The position numbers and the translations under genes were made by a program. The notes beneath the pieces are model-generated. The model had not been told where the DNA came from. It saw only the letters and a program-made list of their open reading frames with translations, and ran no database searches. A stretch of DNA of 64,000 nucleotides from Erythrobacter sp. KY5 (GTDB taxonomy: Bacteria; Pseudomonadota; Alphaproteobacteria; Sphingomonadales; Sphingomonadaceae): assembly GCF_003264115.1 (NCBI RefSeq), contig NZ_CP021912.1, forward strand, positions 1,533,001 to 1,597,000, given 5' to 3'. Positions 15,720 through 24,434 of this stretch are shown one piece after another. The first letter of the stretch is position 1. Each line of letters starts with the position of its first letter.

Positions 15720-18700
15720 ATGAAATACTCGAACATCAGCCTTTCTGCGCTGGGCCTTTCGGCTTCCAGTGCGGTGATCGCTGCAGTCGTCGGGCTGGGT
15801 GCGACAGCCACACCGGCAGCTGCACAGGACGTATGTCTGCTCGATCCGGGCGTAACCGGCGGTGCGACGGCGACTGGCGTCGATGCGCTCGCCTGCGGCG
15901 AGAACGCAGACGCCAGCGGCGATGAAAGCACGGCAGTCGGCACCGATTCGGAAGCTTCGGGCGAAAGCGCAACAGCTATCGGCAATTCTGCAGTCGCAAG
16001 CGACCTCAATGCGAGCGCGCTTGGTCAGAACGCCCGTGCAACTGACACGGGTGCGACCGCGATTGGCGCAAATACCCTTGCTAATCAGGTTTCTGCCACG
16101 GCTATCGGTTCAACCGCACAGGCGCTGGCCAATGAAGCGACCGCACTTGGTCACAACACCCTTGCCAGCGCAAACCGCGCAACCGCAATTGGTACAGGCG
16201 CAACGGCGAACAGCATTTCTTCGATCGCGCTTGGCCGCGAGGCGCTTGCCAATGGCTTTGGCTCGTTTGCAGCCGGTGAGTTCGCAGAAACTGCGGGTGA
16301 CGGCGCAATTGCAATCGGTAATTCGACCGTTGCTTCGGGCATCGATGCTCTCGCCATCGGCGGTGACGATGCAGGCGCTGGTGCCTCGGCACTCGGCAAC
16401 TCGACCACCGCAGTCGGCGGCGAAGCTTTCGCGCAGGGTCCGGGCGCAACCGCAATCGGTTGGCGTTCAAATGCCGACGCTGAACGCGCTCAGGCATTTG
16501 GTCACCTCGCAAGCGCAACGGGCGTACGCTCGCTGGCAGTCGGCGAAGCGGCCAACGCATCGGCTGACTTTGCCATTGCACAAGGTGACAACGCCGCAGC
16601 TAGCGACCTTTCGTCGATTGCAATCGGTAACTCCTCGGTAGCGGACGGTATCGACGCCGTGGCTTTGGGTGGTGACGATGCAGGCACGGGCGCACAGGCG
16701 CTTGGCAATTCGACCACCGCTCTGGGTGGTGAAGCATTCGCGCAGGGCCCTGGCGCAACCGCAGTCGGCTGGCGTTCGGTCGCTGACGCAGAGCGCGCAC
16801 AGGCCTTCGGTCACCTCGCAAACGCGCTGGGCATTCGCTCGCTTGCAGTGGGTGAAGCGGCTCTCGCAAACAGCGACAGCGCCATTGCGGTCGGTAACCT
16901 TTCGATCGCTAACGGCGTCGGATCGATCGCGGTCGGCGATCTCTCCGAAACGGCTGGCGACGGCGCAATTGCTATCGGTAACTCGACCGTTGCTTCGGGC
17001 ATCGATGCTCTCGCCATCGGCGGTGACGATGCAGGCGCGGGTGCCTCGGCACTCGGCAACTCGACCACCGCAGTCGGCGGCGAGGCTTTCGCAGAAGGCC
17101 CCGGCGCAACTGCTGTCGGTTGGCGCTCGGTCGCTGATGCGGAACGCGCACAGGCCTTCGGTCACCTCGCCAATGCCGGGGGCATCCGCTCGCTCGCAAT
17201 TGGTGAAGCGGCCAACGCTGCGGGCGACCAGGCAATCGCGGCGGGCAACCTCGCTTCGGCAGCAGGTATCCAGGGCATCGCGATCGGCGGTGACAATGAC
17301 GGCGACCTGACCGGTGCCACGGCAGACGGTGACGGCGGCGTGGCTGTGGGCGCTGATGCGAACGCGTCAGGCTTTGCCAGCACGGCGGTTGGTCTTAACG
17401 CGGCCGGTACGGGCGACTTTGCTACGGCTGTGGGCGTAGGCGCTGAGGCTTCGGGCGAAGCTTCTTCGGCAGTGGGCCTGCTGGCAGTTGCTTCCGACTT
17501 CAACACGACCGCATTGGGCGCCGGCGCGACCGCATCGGCAGAAGATGGCTCGGCGCTTGGCGTCGATGCAGAAGCAAGCGGCGTTGACTCAACAGCGCTT
17601 GGTACATCTTCGCTCGCATCTGCGGACGAAGCGACCGCTGTCGGTGACAGTTCGGAAGCTTCGGGTGTGAGCTCGACGGCGGTTGGTTTTGCCTCGCAAG
17701 CCACCGAACAAAACGCTTCGGCTTTTGGTCGCAATGCGCGCGCGACCGGTCAAGGTTCACTCGCACTGGGCCCGAATGCTCAGGCAACTGAGCTTTCGAG
17801 TACGGCCATCGGTTCTGCGGCAGACGCCTTCGGAATCGACTCGACGGCAGTTGGTACTGACACCGCAGCAATCGGGCAGAACTCGTTCGCTGGTGGTGCA
17901 AACGCTACTGCGAACGGTCGTGCGTCGGTTGCTCTGGGTCGTCTCGCGACCGCAGACGGCGACGGCACGGTTGCAATCGGTGAACTCTCCGCAACTGACG
18001 GACAGTCGGCCATCGCGATCGGTGACGGTTCATTCGCACAGGGTACCGACGCGGTTGCTCTTGGTGGTGACGATGCCGGCACCGGCGCTCAGGCGATTGG
18101 CAACTCGACCACGGCAATCGGTGGTGAAGCCTTCGCTTCGGGTCCGGGTGCTTCGGCCTTTGGCTGGCGTTCGAGTGCAAGCGCAGAGCGCGCTCAGGCA
18201 ATCGGTCACCTTGCAAGCGCATCGGGCATCCGTTCGCTGGCAGTTGGTGAAGCAGCCGATGCCTCGGGCGACGGTTCGGTTGCCATCGGTAACCAGAGCG
18301 ATGCTGACGGCACCGACGCGGTTGCCCTGGGCAACGGATCGTCGGCACTGTTCGACAATTCGGTAGCCATCGGCGCTCTTGCTGCCACCACGCGGGCCAA
18401 TCAGGTCGTGCTTGGCGGTGCGGGTACTTCGGTGACGATTGGCGACCTTGCAGCAAGCACTGCGGCACAGACGGGCACGGCATTCGTCGCAACCGTCGAT
18501 GCTTCGGGCACGCTGGGTCAGGCGATTGCGGTCGATGATCTTGCAACCGATGCCGAACTCGCAGTTGAATCCGCGGCCCGCATGGCTGCCGATGCGACCC
18601 TTCAGGGGAACATCGACACCAACTCGGCAGCGATTTCGACCAATGCGACAAACATCGCTACCAACACCGCTGACATCGCGACCAATGCGACCAACATCGC

Positions 18701-19412
18701 ATCGAACACGACGGCCATCGGTGCCAACGCAACGGCGATTGCCGGTCTCGATACGCGGGTGACCGCTAATGAGGGCGCGATTGCCACCAACGCCACCGGC
18801 ATCGCGACCAATGCGACGAACATCGCTGCGAACACCACCTCAATCGGTGCGAATGCAACGGCGATTTCTGGTCTCGACACTCGTGTGACCACGAACGAAA
18901 GCGGCATTGCCGCCAACGCTCAGGCGATCAGCGACAACAATGCGCTGGTGGTCGGTCTCGATACGCGGGTGACCGCTAACGAAGGCGCGATTGCAACCAA
19001 CACCGCAGGCATCAGCACCAACGCAGCGGGCATCGCTTCCAACACGACAGCGATCAACACCAACGCAGCCGGTATTGCGGCCAACGGCACGGCGATTGCA
19101 GGTCTTCAGAACCTGACCGCCAACAACCAGGCCCAGATCAACACCCTGTTCGGCGAGACAGCCGCGAACCGGGATGCGATCGACCGCGCGAACGAAGGTG
19201 TCGCCATGGCTCTCGCCATGGAAAGCCCGGCGCTTCCGGCTGGCACGAGCTTCGCTCTGTCGGGCGGCATTGGCTACTTCGAAGATCGCGGCGCAGGCTC
19301 GATGGCCCTTTCGGCCCGCGTGTCTGATAACGCTTCGATCTCGGCGGGTATCGGTGTCGGTTTCGACAGCGGTGAAGTCGGTGCACGCGGCGGCTTCCAA
19401 GTTGCCTGGTAA
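15720..19412 (+). CDS. trimeric autotransporter adhesin (YadA-like)
   Basis: 1230-residue surface adhesin. A signal peptide ends near ATPAAAQ (about residue 38). Residues ~45-930 are a head built of many 14-residue YadA-head repeats (AIG/ALG...A.G..S.A pattern), including four copies of a longer GGDDAG...GWRS...AERAQAFGHL block. Residues 972-1132 are 23 uninterrupted heptads with Ile/Val at a and Asn at d in 19 of them, a trimeric coiled-coil stalk. The last ~75 residues (NRDAIDRANEGVAMALA to the terminal Trp) are the YadA membrane anchor, which forms a 12-strand barrel as a trimer. There is only one cysteine, near the mature N-terminus. A terminator hairpin follows. Confidence 0.93.
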   Translation: MKYSNISLSALGLSASSAVIAAVVGLGATATPAAAQDVCLLDPGVTGGATATGVDALACGENADASGDESTAVGTDSEASGESATAIGNSAVASDLNASALGQNARATDTGATAIGANTLANQVSATAIGSTAQALANEATALGHNTLASANRATAIGTGATANSISSIALGREALANGFGSFAAGEFAETAGDGAIAIGNSTVASGIDALAIGGDDAGAGASALGNSTTAVGGEAFAQGPGATAIGWRSNADAERAQAFGHLASATGVRSLAVGEAANASADFAIAQGDNAAASDLSSIAIGNSSVADGIDAVALGGDDAGTGAQALGNSTTALGGEAFAQGPGATAVGWRSVADAERAQAFGHLANALGIRSLAVGEAALANSDSAIAVGNLSIANGVGSIAVGDLSETAGDGAIAIGNSTVASGIDALAIGGDDAGAGASALGNSTTAVGGEAFAEGPGATAVGWRSVADAERAQAFGHLANAGGIRSLAIGEAANAAGDQAIAAGNLASAAGIQGIAIGGDNDGDLTGATADGDGGVAVGADANASGFASTAVGLNAAGTGDFATAVGVGAEASGEASSAVGLLAVASDFNTTALGAGATASAEDGSALGVDAEASGVDSTALGTSSLASADEATAVGDSSEASGVSSTAVGFASQATEQNASAFGRNARATGQGSLALGPNAQATELSSTAIGSAADAFGIDSTAVGTDTAAIGQNSFAGGANATANGRASVALGRLATADGDGTVAIGELSATDGQSAIAIGDGSFAQGTDAVALGGDDAGTGAQAIGNSTTAIGGEAFASGPGASAFGWRSSASAERAQAIGHLASASGIRSLAVGEAADASGDGSVAIGNQSDADGTDAVALGNGSSALFDNSVAIGALAATTRANQVVLGGAGTSVTIGDLAASTAAQTGTAFVATVDASGTLGQAIAVDDLATDAELAVESAARMAADATLQGNIDTNSAAISTNATNIATNTADIATNATNIASNTTAIGANATAIAGLDTRVTANEGAIATNATGIATNATNIAANTTSIGANATAISGLDTRVTTNESGIAANAQAISDNNALVVGLDTRVTANEGAIATNTAGISTNAAGIASNTTAINTNAAGIAANGTAIAGLQNLTANNQAQINTLFGETAANRDAIDRANEGVAMALAMESPALPAGTSFALSGGIGYFEDRGAGSMALSARVSDNASISAGIGVGFDSGEVGARGGFQVAW
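16299..17180 (+). repeat. internal direct repeats in the adhesin head
   Basis: The segment beginning CGGCGCAATTGC at 16301 recurs almost unchanged at 16961, exactly 660 bp (220 codons) downstream, for about 150 bp. More diverged copies of the same block are centred near 16670 and 18066; the GGTGACGATG core is at 16362, 16671, 17022 and 18066. All spacings are multiples of three, so recombination between copies would add or remove whole head repeats without breaking the frame. Confidence 0.85.
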
Positions 19413-19430
19413 GCCGGTAGACATCAGGTC

Positions 19431-19988
19431 ATGACTGTTTTGACTTTGAAAAATACGATGCCGGGGCCCAGCGCCCCGGCATTTCGTTTTGCCACCCTTG
19501 CGGCTGTGTGCGCTGGACTTTGGTTCACCCCGGCAAGCGCTCAGGCGCAACAACAGCAGCAGGCTCAACCGAGCTTCCAGCCACCGCCATCCGTGCGTCC
19601 CACGCCGAGCCAGCTTGAGCTTTCCAAGCTGCTGTGGTCGACCGTCGCGGCGGTTGATCATGCGAACCAGTCAGGCAATTACTCTGTGCTGCGGGATATC
19701 TCGGCGCAGAACTTCCAGATCAATTTCAATCCGGCCCGCCTGACCGAGATTTTTTCCGGGCTTCGCAATCTCAACATGGATCTGTCGAACGCGCTGCTGG
19801 TCCCGCCGACCTATTACGAAGCGCCGCAGATGATCAGCAACGACGTATTCCGCGTGCGCGGCGTTTTCCAGCTGCGTCCGATCTCGATCGGCTTCGATGT
19901 GTATTATCAGTGGGAACAGGGCCGCTGGAAACTGTTCGGCATCGACCTCCAGCCTCAACAGATGGTCGAAGCACAACCGGTTCGATAG
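19431..19988 (+). CDS. small exported protein downstream of the adhesin
   Basis: 185 residues from ATG 19431, with an alternative start at 19458 (MPGPSAPAF). A signal peptide (FATLAAVCAGLWFTPASAQA) is followed by a Gln/Pro-rich linker and a compact domain (LELSKLLWSTVAAVDHANQS ... IGFDVYYQWEQGRWKLFGID) that resembles NTF2/cystatin-like folds in shape. A perfect terminator-like hairpin covers the second start codon, so expression may depend on readthrough from the adhesin or on a separate promoter. Function unknown; the location suggests a periplasmic partner, but this is inference. Confidence 0.7.
   Translation: MTVLTLKNTMPGPSAPAFRFATLAAVCAGLWFTPASAQAQQQQQAQPSFQPPPSVRPTPSQLELSKLLWSTVAAVDHANQSGNYSVLRDISAQNFQINFNPARLTEIFSGLRNLNMDLSNALLVPPTYYEAPQMISNDVFRVRGVFQLRPISIGFDVYYQWEQGRWKLFGIDLQPQQMVEAQPVR
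19458..19482. terminator. perfect hairpin after the adhesin gene, inside the next ORF
   Basis: ATGCCGGGGC (19458-19467) pairs perfectly with GCCCCGGCAT (19473-19482), followed by TTCGTTTT. It is preceded by GAAAAA, so it can act in both directions. It lies 45 bp after the adhesin stop and within the first codons of the downstream exported-protein ORF. Confidence 0.75.
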
Positions 19989-19997
19989 GCTGACGCG

Positions 19998-21395
19998 CTA
20001 GGCATGTCCGGAGGGAGTGGGAGCAGGGCCATGCGCCTCTCCCATCCGACGCAGCGCCGACACTTTGTCCATGAGCGGGCTCCAGTCGTCGCGCTCATCG
20101 ATAGCGGACCAGATGGATTCGACCTCGTCGATGACCATGCTTTGCGGTGCCTCGTCGGACCAGTATTCGTGCGTGTCCTCGACCGCTTCGTAATCGGACA
20201 GCGCATCGCTCAGTTCGCCATCCGCTCCGCGTCCGCCGCGATGATTGAAGAAAAAGGCGTCGGGCTGCGCCTCGCTGTCGCGCATGGCCTTTTCGCACGC
20301 GGCCACCAGCTGTGAATCGGCTTCGGGGCCGCGAGACTGCACACCCAGCCGCCACGTCCAGCGCCGCGCAACCGCTTCCATGTAAAGCGGACCAAACCGC
20401 TCCATTGCTGCGACCAGCGGCTCTGAGTCGGCAAGCAACCGCAAGGCCACCGCAAACTGGCCAGCATTCCAGTGCAGCGCTTCTGGCTGGCGGCCAAAAG
20501 CATAAAGGCCAGCATGATCGAAATAGGCGGCGGTAAAGCCCGGCTCCCACTTCGGAAGCCAGCGCCACGGGCCGTAATCAAAGCTTTCGCCGGTGATGTT
20601 CATGTTATCGGTGTTGAGCACGCCGTGAACGAAGCCTGCGACCATGTAGCTTGCGGCGAGGTCGGCCATTCGCTCCACCACATGATGCATCAGGCGTACC
20701 GCTGGCTGTTCGCGTCCCGGTGCGTCCTGTGGCGCAGGCGGGCCGGGGAAATGCTCAAGACAGTAATCGACCAGCGCTTCCATGTGGTCTTTTTCTTCAT
20801 GGGCCAGCAGACGCTGGAATGTGCCGATGCGGATGTGCGAATGCGACAGCCGCACCATCACGGCAGAGCGCGTGGGTGAGGGCTCGTCACTGCGCATCAA
20901 TTGCTCGCCCGTTTCGATGACTGAAAACGTCCGGCTCGTGTTTACGCCAAGCGCTTCGAGCATTTCTGTTGCAAGTATTTCGCGCACGGCCCCTTTCAAT
21001 GTCAGCCGTCCATCGCCTGCCCTTGAGTAAGGGGTCGTCCCTGACCCTTTGGTGCCGAGGTCCATCAGCCGACCGTCGCCGTCGCGCATCTGCGCAAACA
21101 GGAACCCGCGGCCATCTCCGATTTCGGGATTGTAAACGCGGAACTGATGACCGTGATATTTGAGCGCGAGCGGCTGGGGCAGGTTGCCGTCCAGCGGTTC
21201 GAAACGTCCGAAGTGGCGCGCCCAATCCTCATCGCTCAGGCTCGCAAGGCCCACGCTTGCCGCCGCGCGATCGTTGCGAAATCGCACCTCAGTCTGCGGG
21301 AAATCGGCGGCCTCGACCGGCGAGGCGAGCCAGTCGGACAGGGATTGAATTGCAGGATCGGGGCGGTAGATGGCTGCTTGCGGTTCATCGCTCAT
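19998..21395 (-). CDS. selO: protein adenylyltransferase SelO (YdiU family)
   Basis: 465 residues from ATG 21395, usual for the family. SelO is a pseudokinase-fold enzyme that AMPylates Ser/Thr/Tyr of target proteins, linked to oxidative-stress responses. Visible landmarks are ALKYHGHQFRVYNPEIGDGR, DLGTKGSGTTPYSR (nucleotide-binding loop), RTFSVIETGE, and the catalytic/metal segment VHGVLNTDNMNITGESFDYGP with its Asn and Asp. The start is chosen at MSDEPQAA; the 17-residue extension has no family support. It is divergent from the following hydrolase gene. Confidence 0.93.
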   Translation of the reverse strand: MSDEPQAAIYRPDPAIQSLSDWLASPVEAADFPQTEVRFRNDRAAASVGLASLSDEDWARHFGRFEPLDGNLPQPLALKYHGHQFRVYNPEIGDGRGFLFAQMRDGDGRLMDLGTKGSGTTPYSRAGDGRLTLKGAVREILATEMLEALGVNTSRTFSVIETGEQLMRSDEPSPTRSAVMVRLSHSHIRIGTFQRLLAHEEKDHMEALVDYCLEHFPGPPAPQDAPGREQPAVRLMHHVVERMADLAASYMVAGFVHGVLNTDNMNITGESFDYGPWRWLPKWEPGFTAAYFDHAGLYAFGRQPEALHWNAGQFAVALRLLADSEPLVAAMERFGPLYMEAVARRWTWRLGVQSRGPEADSQLVAACEKAMRDSEAQPDAFFFNHRGGRGADGELSDALSDYEAVEDTHEYWSDEAPQSMVIDEVESIWSAIDERDDWSPLMDKVSALRRMGEAHGPAPTPSGHA

Positions 21396-21475
21396 GTAGC
21401 GATAGTGGGGACAAGCGAGCGAGGGCGCAAGCGCTCTGACGCTCACACAGATTCACCGGAGATTCTCGCCACATC

Positions 21476-22339
21476 ATGGCCAATCCATACGAAGACAAGA
21501 GCTGGACCAGTGCGGACGGCCTGTCGCTCCATTATCGCGACTATGCAGGCCCGGATGGTTATGACGGCCCACCGGTCGTCTGCCTTCACGGCCTTACCCG
21601 CAATGCGCGCGATTTTTCGCGGCTGGCCGAACATCTCAGCGCATCGCGCCGTGTCATCGTGCCAGAAATGCGCGGACGCGGGCAGAGCGATTACGCGCCT
21701 GATCCCTCGACCTATCACGGCGGCCAGTATGCCGATGATGTCAAACGGCTGCTCGACGAGGTTGGCATCGACCGATTTATTTCGGTCGGCACGTCGATGG
21801 GAGGTCTCATCACCATGATCTTCGCCGCGGCCAATCCGGGGCGTCTCGCGGCGGTGGTGATGAACGATATCGGTCCCGAGATAAATTCTGCCGGGATTGA
21901 GCGGATCAATGGCTATGTCGGGCAAGGGCGCAGCTATCCCACCTGGGTTCATGCCGCACGTTCCTTGTGCGAAGTGCACAGCGCGGCTTTCCCCGAATTC
22001 GGCCTCGACCAATGGCTTGAAATGGCAAAGCGCACTCTGGTGGTGAGCCAGAACGGACGCATCAGTTACGATTATGACATGGCGATCGCAGAGCCTTTCA
22101 AGAAAGCCGACAACGCGGCGCCGCCAAATCTGTGGCTCGCATTCGAAGCACTGCGCGGGGTGCCGATGCTGCTGGTCCGCGGCGAATTGTCCGACCTCCT
22201 GACGCCGGAGACGGTCAAGCAGATGGCGGCGCGCAATCCGGCCATGACCAGCGTCACCGTGCCGCAGGTGGGCCACGCGCCAACACTCGATGAGCCTAAG
22301 GCGCGCGCGGCGATCGACGCGCTGCTGGCGCAGGTCTGA
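21476..22339 (+). CDS. alpha/beta hydrolase
   Basis: 287 residues of the alpha/beta hydrolase fold. The oxyanion HGLTRNARDF, the nucleophile elbow GTSMGG (Ser near residue 104), the acid in GELSDLLTPE and the His in VGHAPTLDEP complete the catalytic triad. No signal peptide. Substrate is unknown; relatives act on small esters, lactones or C-C bonds. It is followed after 8 bp by a glycosyltransferase gene on the same strand. Confidence 0.85.
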   Translation: MANPYEDKSWTSADGLSLHYRDYAGPDGYDGPPVVCLHGLTRNARDFSRLAEHLSASRRVIVPEMRGRGQSDYAPDPSTYHGGQYADDVKRLLDEVGIDRFISVGTSMGGLITMIFAAANPGRLAAVVMNDIGPEINSAGIERINGYVGQGRSYPTWVHAARSLCEVHSAAFPEFGLDQWLEMAKRTLVVSQNGRISYDYDMAIAEPFKKADNAAPPNLWLAFEALRGVPMLLVRGELSDLLTPETVKQMAARNPAMTSVTVPQVGHAPTLDEPKARAAIDALLAQV

Positions 22340-22347
22340 GCCGCAGC

Positions 22348-23487
22348 ATGGTCACGAAGAAAAGCGCGCCGCGCATCCTGCATTGCCATTCGACCTTTGC
22401 TGCGGGCGGCAAGGAACTGCGTGCGGTCAAGCTGATGAACGCGTTCGGCAAATCGCTCGATCATACGATCATTTCGGGCGAGCCGGATGAGAAGGGCGCG
22501 CGCTCGCTCATCAACAGGACCGTCGCGGCCCATTTCCCGACCCGTTTCCCCTCGCTCAAGGGCTGGCCGACACCCGGCAGGCTGGTCGCGATTGCCAAGG
22601 CGATCAGCGACTATGACCTTGTCCTCACCTACAATTTCGGCGCGATGGATGTGGTCATGGCGCACACGGTCTTTGCCGAGGCTCTTGGCCTGCCGCCGCT
22701 CATTCATCACGAGGATGGTTTCAACGAGGACGAGGCGAAGGAGCTCAAGGCGCGCCGCAACTGGTATCGCCGGATCGCCACCGGTCGCACTCACAGTCTT
22801 GTCGTGCCGAGCCGCACGCTTGAGAAGATCGCCATCGAGACGTGGAAACAGCCGCCCGCGCGTGTTCAGCGCATCCCCAATGGGATCGACACAAAGGCCT
22901 TCGCGAAACGTCCCAAGCCGGGCGCATTGCGCGTGGTAAAACGTGAAGGCGAGCGTTGGATCGGAACGCTGGCGGGCCTTCGCCCGGTAAAGCAGCTCGA
23001 TCAGTTGGTAAAAGCCTGCGCCAACTTGCCGGAAAACTGGCATCTTGTGATCCTGGGAGACGGGCCGGAAAAGGACGCCATTCGCGCAGCTGCCGACGCG
23101 CACGAGATCAGCCACCGTGTCCATCTGCCCGGCGCGGTCGAGGATCCGGCAAAGGTCGTGGGCCTGTTCGACATTTTTGCGCTCTCATCCAAAAGCGAGC
23201 AATTCCCCATCTCGGTTGTCGAGGCGATGGCGGCAGGCCTGCCCGTCGCCGCCCCCGATGTGGGCGATGTGAAGACCATCGTTGCTGAGGCAAACCGCCC
23301 CTTCATCGCTGCACCGGGCAGCGCCGACGCGCTTGCTGCGATGCTGGACGAACTGGTCGCCAATGAAAGTCTGCGTAAAGAAATCGGCGCGGCCAACAGG
23401 GCCAAGGCGCGCGAGCATTATGACGAGGCGCAAATGATCGAGGCCTATCGCTCGCTCTACTGGGGGGCCTTGGGGCGCGATGGCTGA
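22348..23487 (+). CDS. glycosyltransferase family 4 protein
   Basis: 379 residues with the GT-B fold: an N-terminal acceptor domain (ILHCHSTFAAGGKELRAVKLMN) and a C-terminal nucleotide-sugar domain with GTLAGLRPVKQLDQL, LVILGDGPEKDAI, HLPGAVEDP and the E-x7-E-type SEQFPISVVEAMAAGLPV motif. Retaining transfer from a nucleotide sugar at the cytoplasmic membrane is typical. The acceptor is unknown. It stands alone, with no other polysaccharide gene in the window. Confidence 0.87.
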   Translation: MVTKKSAPRILHCHSTFAAGGKELRAVKLMNAFGKSLDHTIISGEPDEKGARSLINRTVAAHFPTRFPSLKGWPTPGRLVAIAKAISDYDLVLTYNFGAMDVVMAHTVFAEALGLPPLIHHEDGFNEDEAKELKARRNWYRRIATGRTHSLVVPSRTLEKIAIETWKQPPARVQRIPNGIDTKAFAKRPKPGALRVVKREGERWIGTLAGLRPVKQLDQLVKACANLPENWHLVILGDGPEKDAIRAAADAHEISHRVHLPGAVEDPAKVVGLFDIFALSSKSEQFPISVVEAMAAGLPVAAPDVGDVKTIVAEANRPFIAAPGSADALAAMLDELVANESLRKEIGAANRAKAREHYDEAQMIEAYRSLYWGALGRDG

Positions 23488-23602
23488 GGGCGAGCGGTAG
23501 TTTCCATCCGGTGAGAGCCAGTTTTGAGCCATTGCGCATGGGCGTTGCCCTCCCTAAAAGCGCGCCCGAAGCTAAAAACAGACAAACAAGGATCATCGCC
23601 AA

Positions 23603-24373
23603 GTGGCGCGCACTCCGACCGAAAAGAACAAAGACCAGCCAGGCACCCCGTCGCGCGAGGATGAAATCCTCATGCGGGAAATCGACGAGGCAGTGCGGCA
23701 GGACGACACCAAGGAATTCTTCCAGAAGTTCGGCGTGCCCCTCGGCCTCGCGATCTCGCTGTTGCTGGCCGGCATGTTCGGTTTCTACTTCTGGGACGGC
23801 CGCAATGAGGCCGCGCTGGAACGGCAGTCCGAACAGATCATCAGTGCGCTCGATTCCGTCGATGCGAACGATTTCGAAGGTGCATCGCAAAAGGTCGATA
23901 CGCTGATCGACGATGGCTCGATCGGTGCGCGCTCCTCTGCGAAATTCCTTCAGGCGGCCGCGGCACTTGAAGCGGGCAACCGCGCCAAGGCTGTCGAATT
24001 GTATGCAAGCATTGCTGCCGACCCGGAAACCCCCGGTCCGCTCCGCAACCTCGCCATTATCCGCGAGGTTTCGACCAATTTCGACGAGCGCGACCCGGCT
24101 GACGTGATCGCAAAGCTCAGCGACCTTGCGGTGCCGGGAAATCCGTTCTTCGGCAGCGCTGGCGAACTTACGGCAATCGCCCATCTCGAAGCGGGTAACC
24201 GCGACGAAGCGGGCGCTCTTTTCGCCGAAATGGCGAATGATGAGGCCCTCCCTGAAACGCTTCGTTCACGTGCGCGCCAGATGGCTGGTCTATTAGGTGT
24301 CGATGCAATTGAAGATGTCGAGCAGCTGCTCGAAGATGAAGGCGTCACTCCGGCTGAAGGGTCCGCTGAATAA
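23603..24373 (+). CDS. TPR-like membrane protein upstream of bamB (YfgM-like)
   Basis: 256 residues from GTG 23603, which AAGGA precedes. An acidic cytoplasmic N-terminus (~45 residues) leads to a single membrane helix (VPLGLAISLLLAGMFGFYF) and a periplasmic helical domain with TPR-like hairpins (LQAAAALEAGNRAKAVELY, LTAIAHLEAGNRDEAGALF). This layout and the position just before bamB match the YfgM group, which helps periplasmic chaperone traffic near SecYEG. The gene overlaps no neighbour; bamB starts 61 bp later. Confidence 0.8.
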   Translation: MARTPTEKNKDQPGTPSREDEILMREIDEAVRQDDTKEFFQKFGVPLGLAISLLLAGMFGFYFWDGRNEAALERQSEQIISALDSVDANDFEGASQKVDTLIDDGSIGARSSAKFLQAAAALEAGNRAKAVELYASIAADPETPGPLRNLAIIREVSTNFDERDPADVIAKLSDLAVPGNPFFGSAGELTAIAHLEAGNRDEAGALFAEMANDEALPETLRSRARQMAGLLGVDAIEDVEQLLEDEGVTPAEGSAE

Positions 24374-24434
24374 GCGTGAAGCCGGTGTGTGCCCGGAACA
24401 CATGAATGCAAGTTTGGACGAAACGGTGCGAAAT

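Noticed and set aside
15720..18500. regular repeats that could suggest a CRISPR or VNTR locus
   Set aside because: They are codon-phased repeats inside one open frame encoding YadA-head units; there are no spacers.
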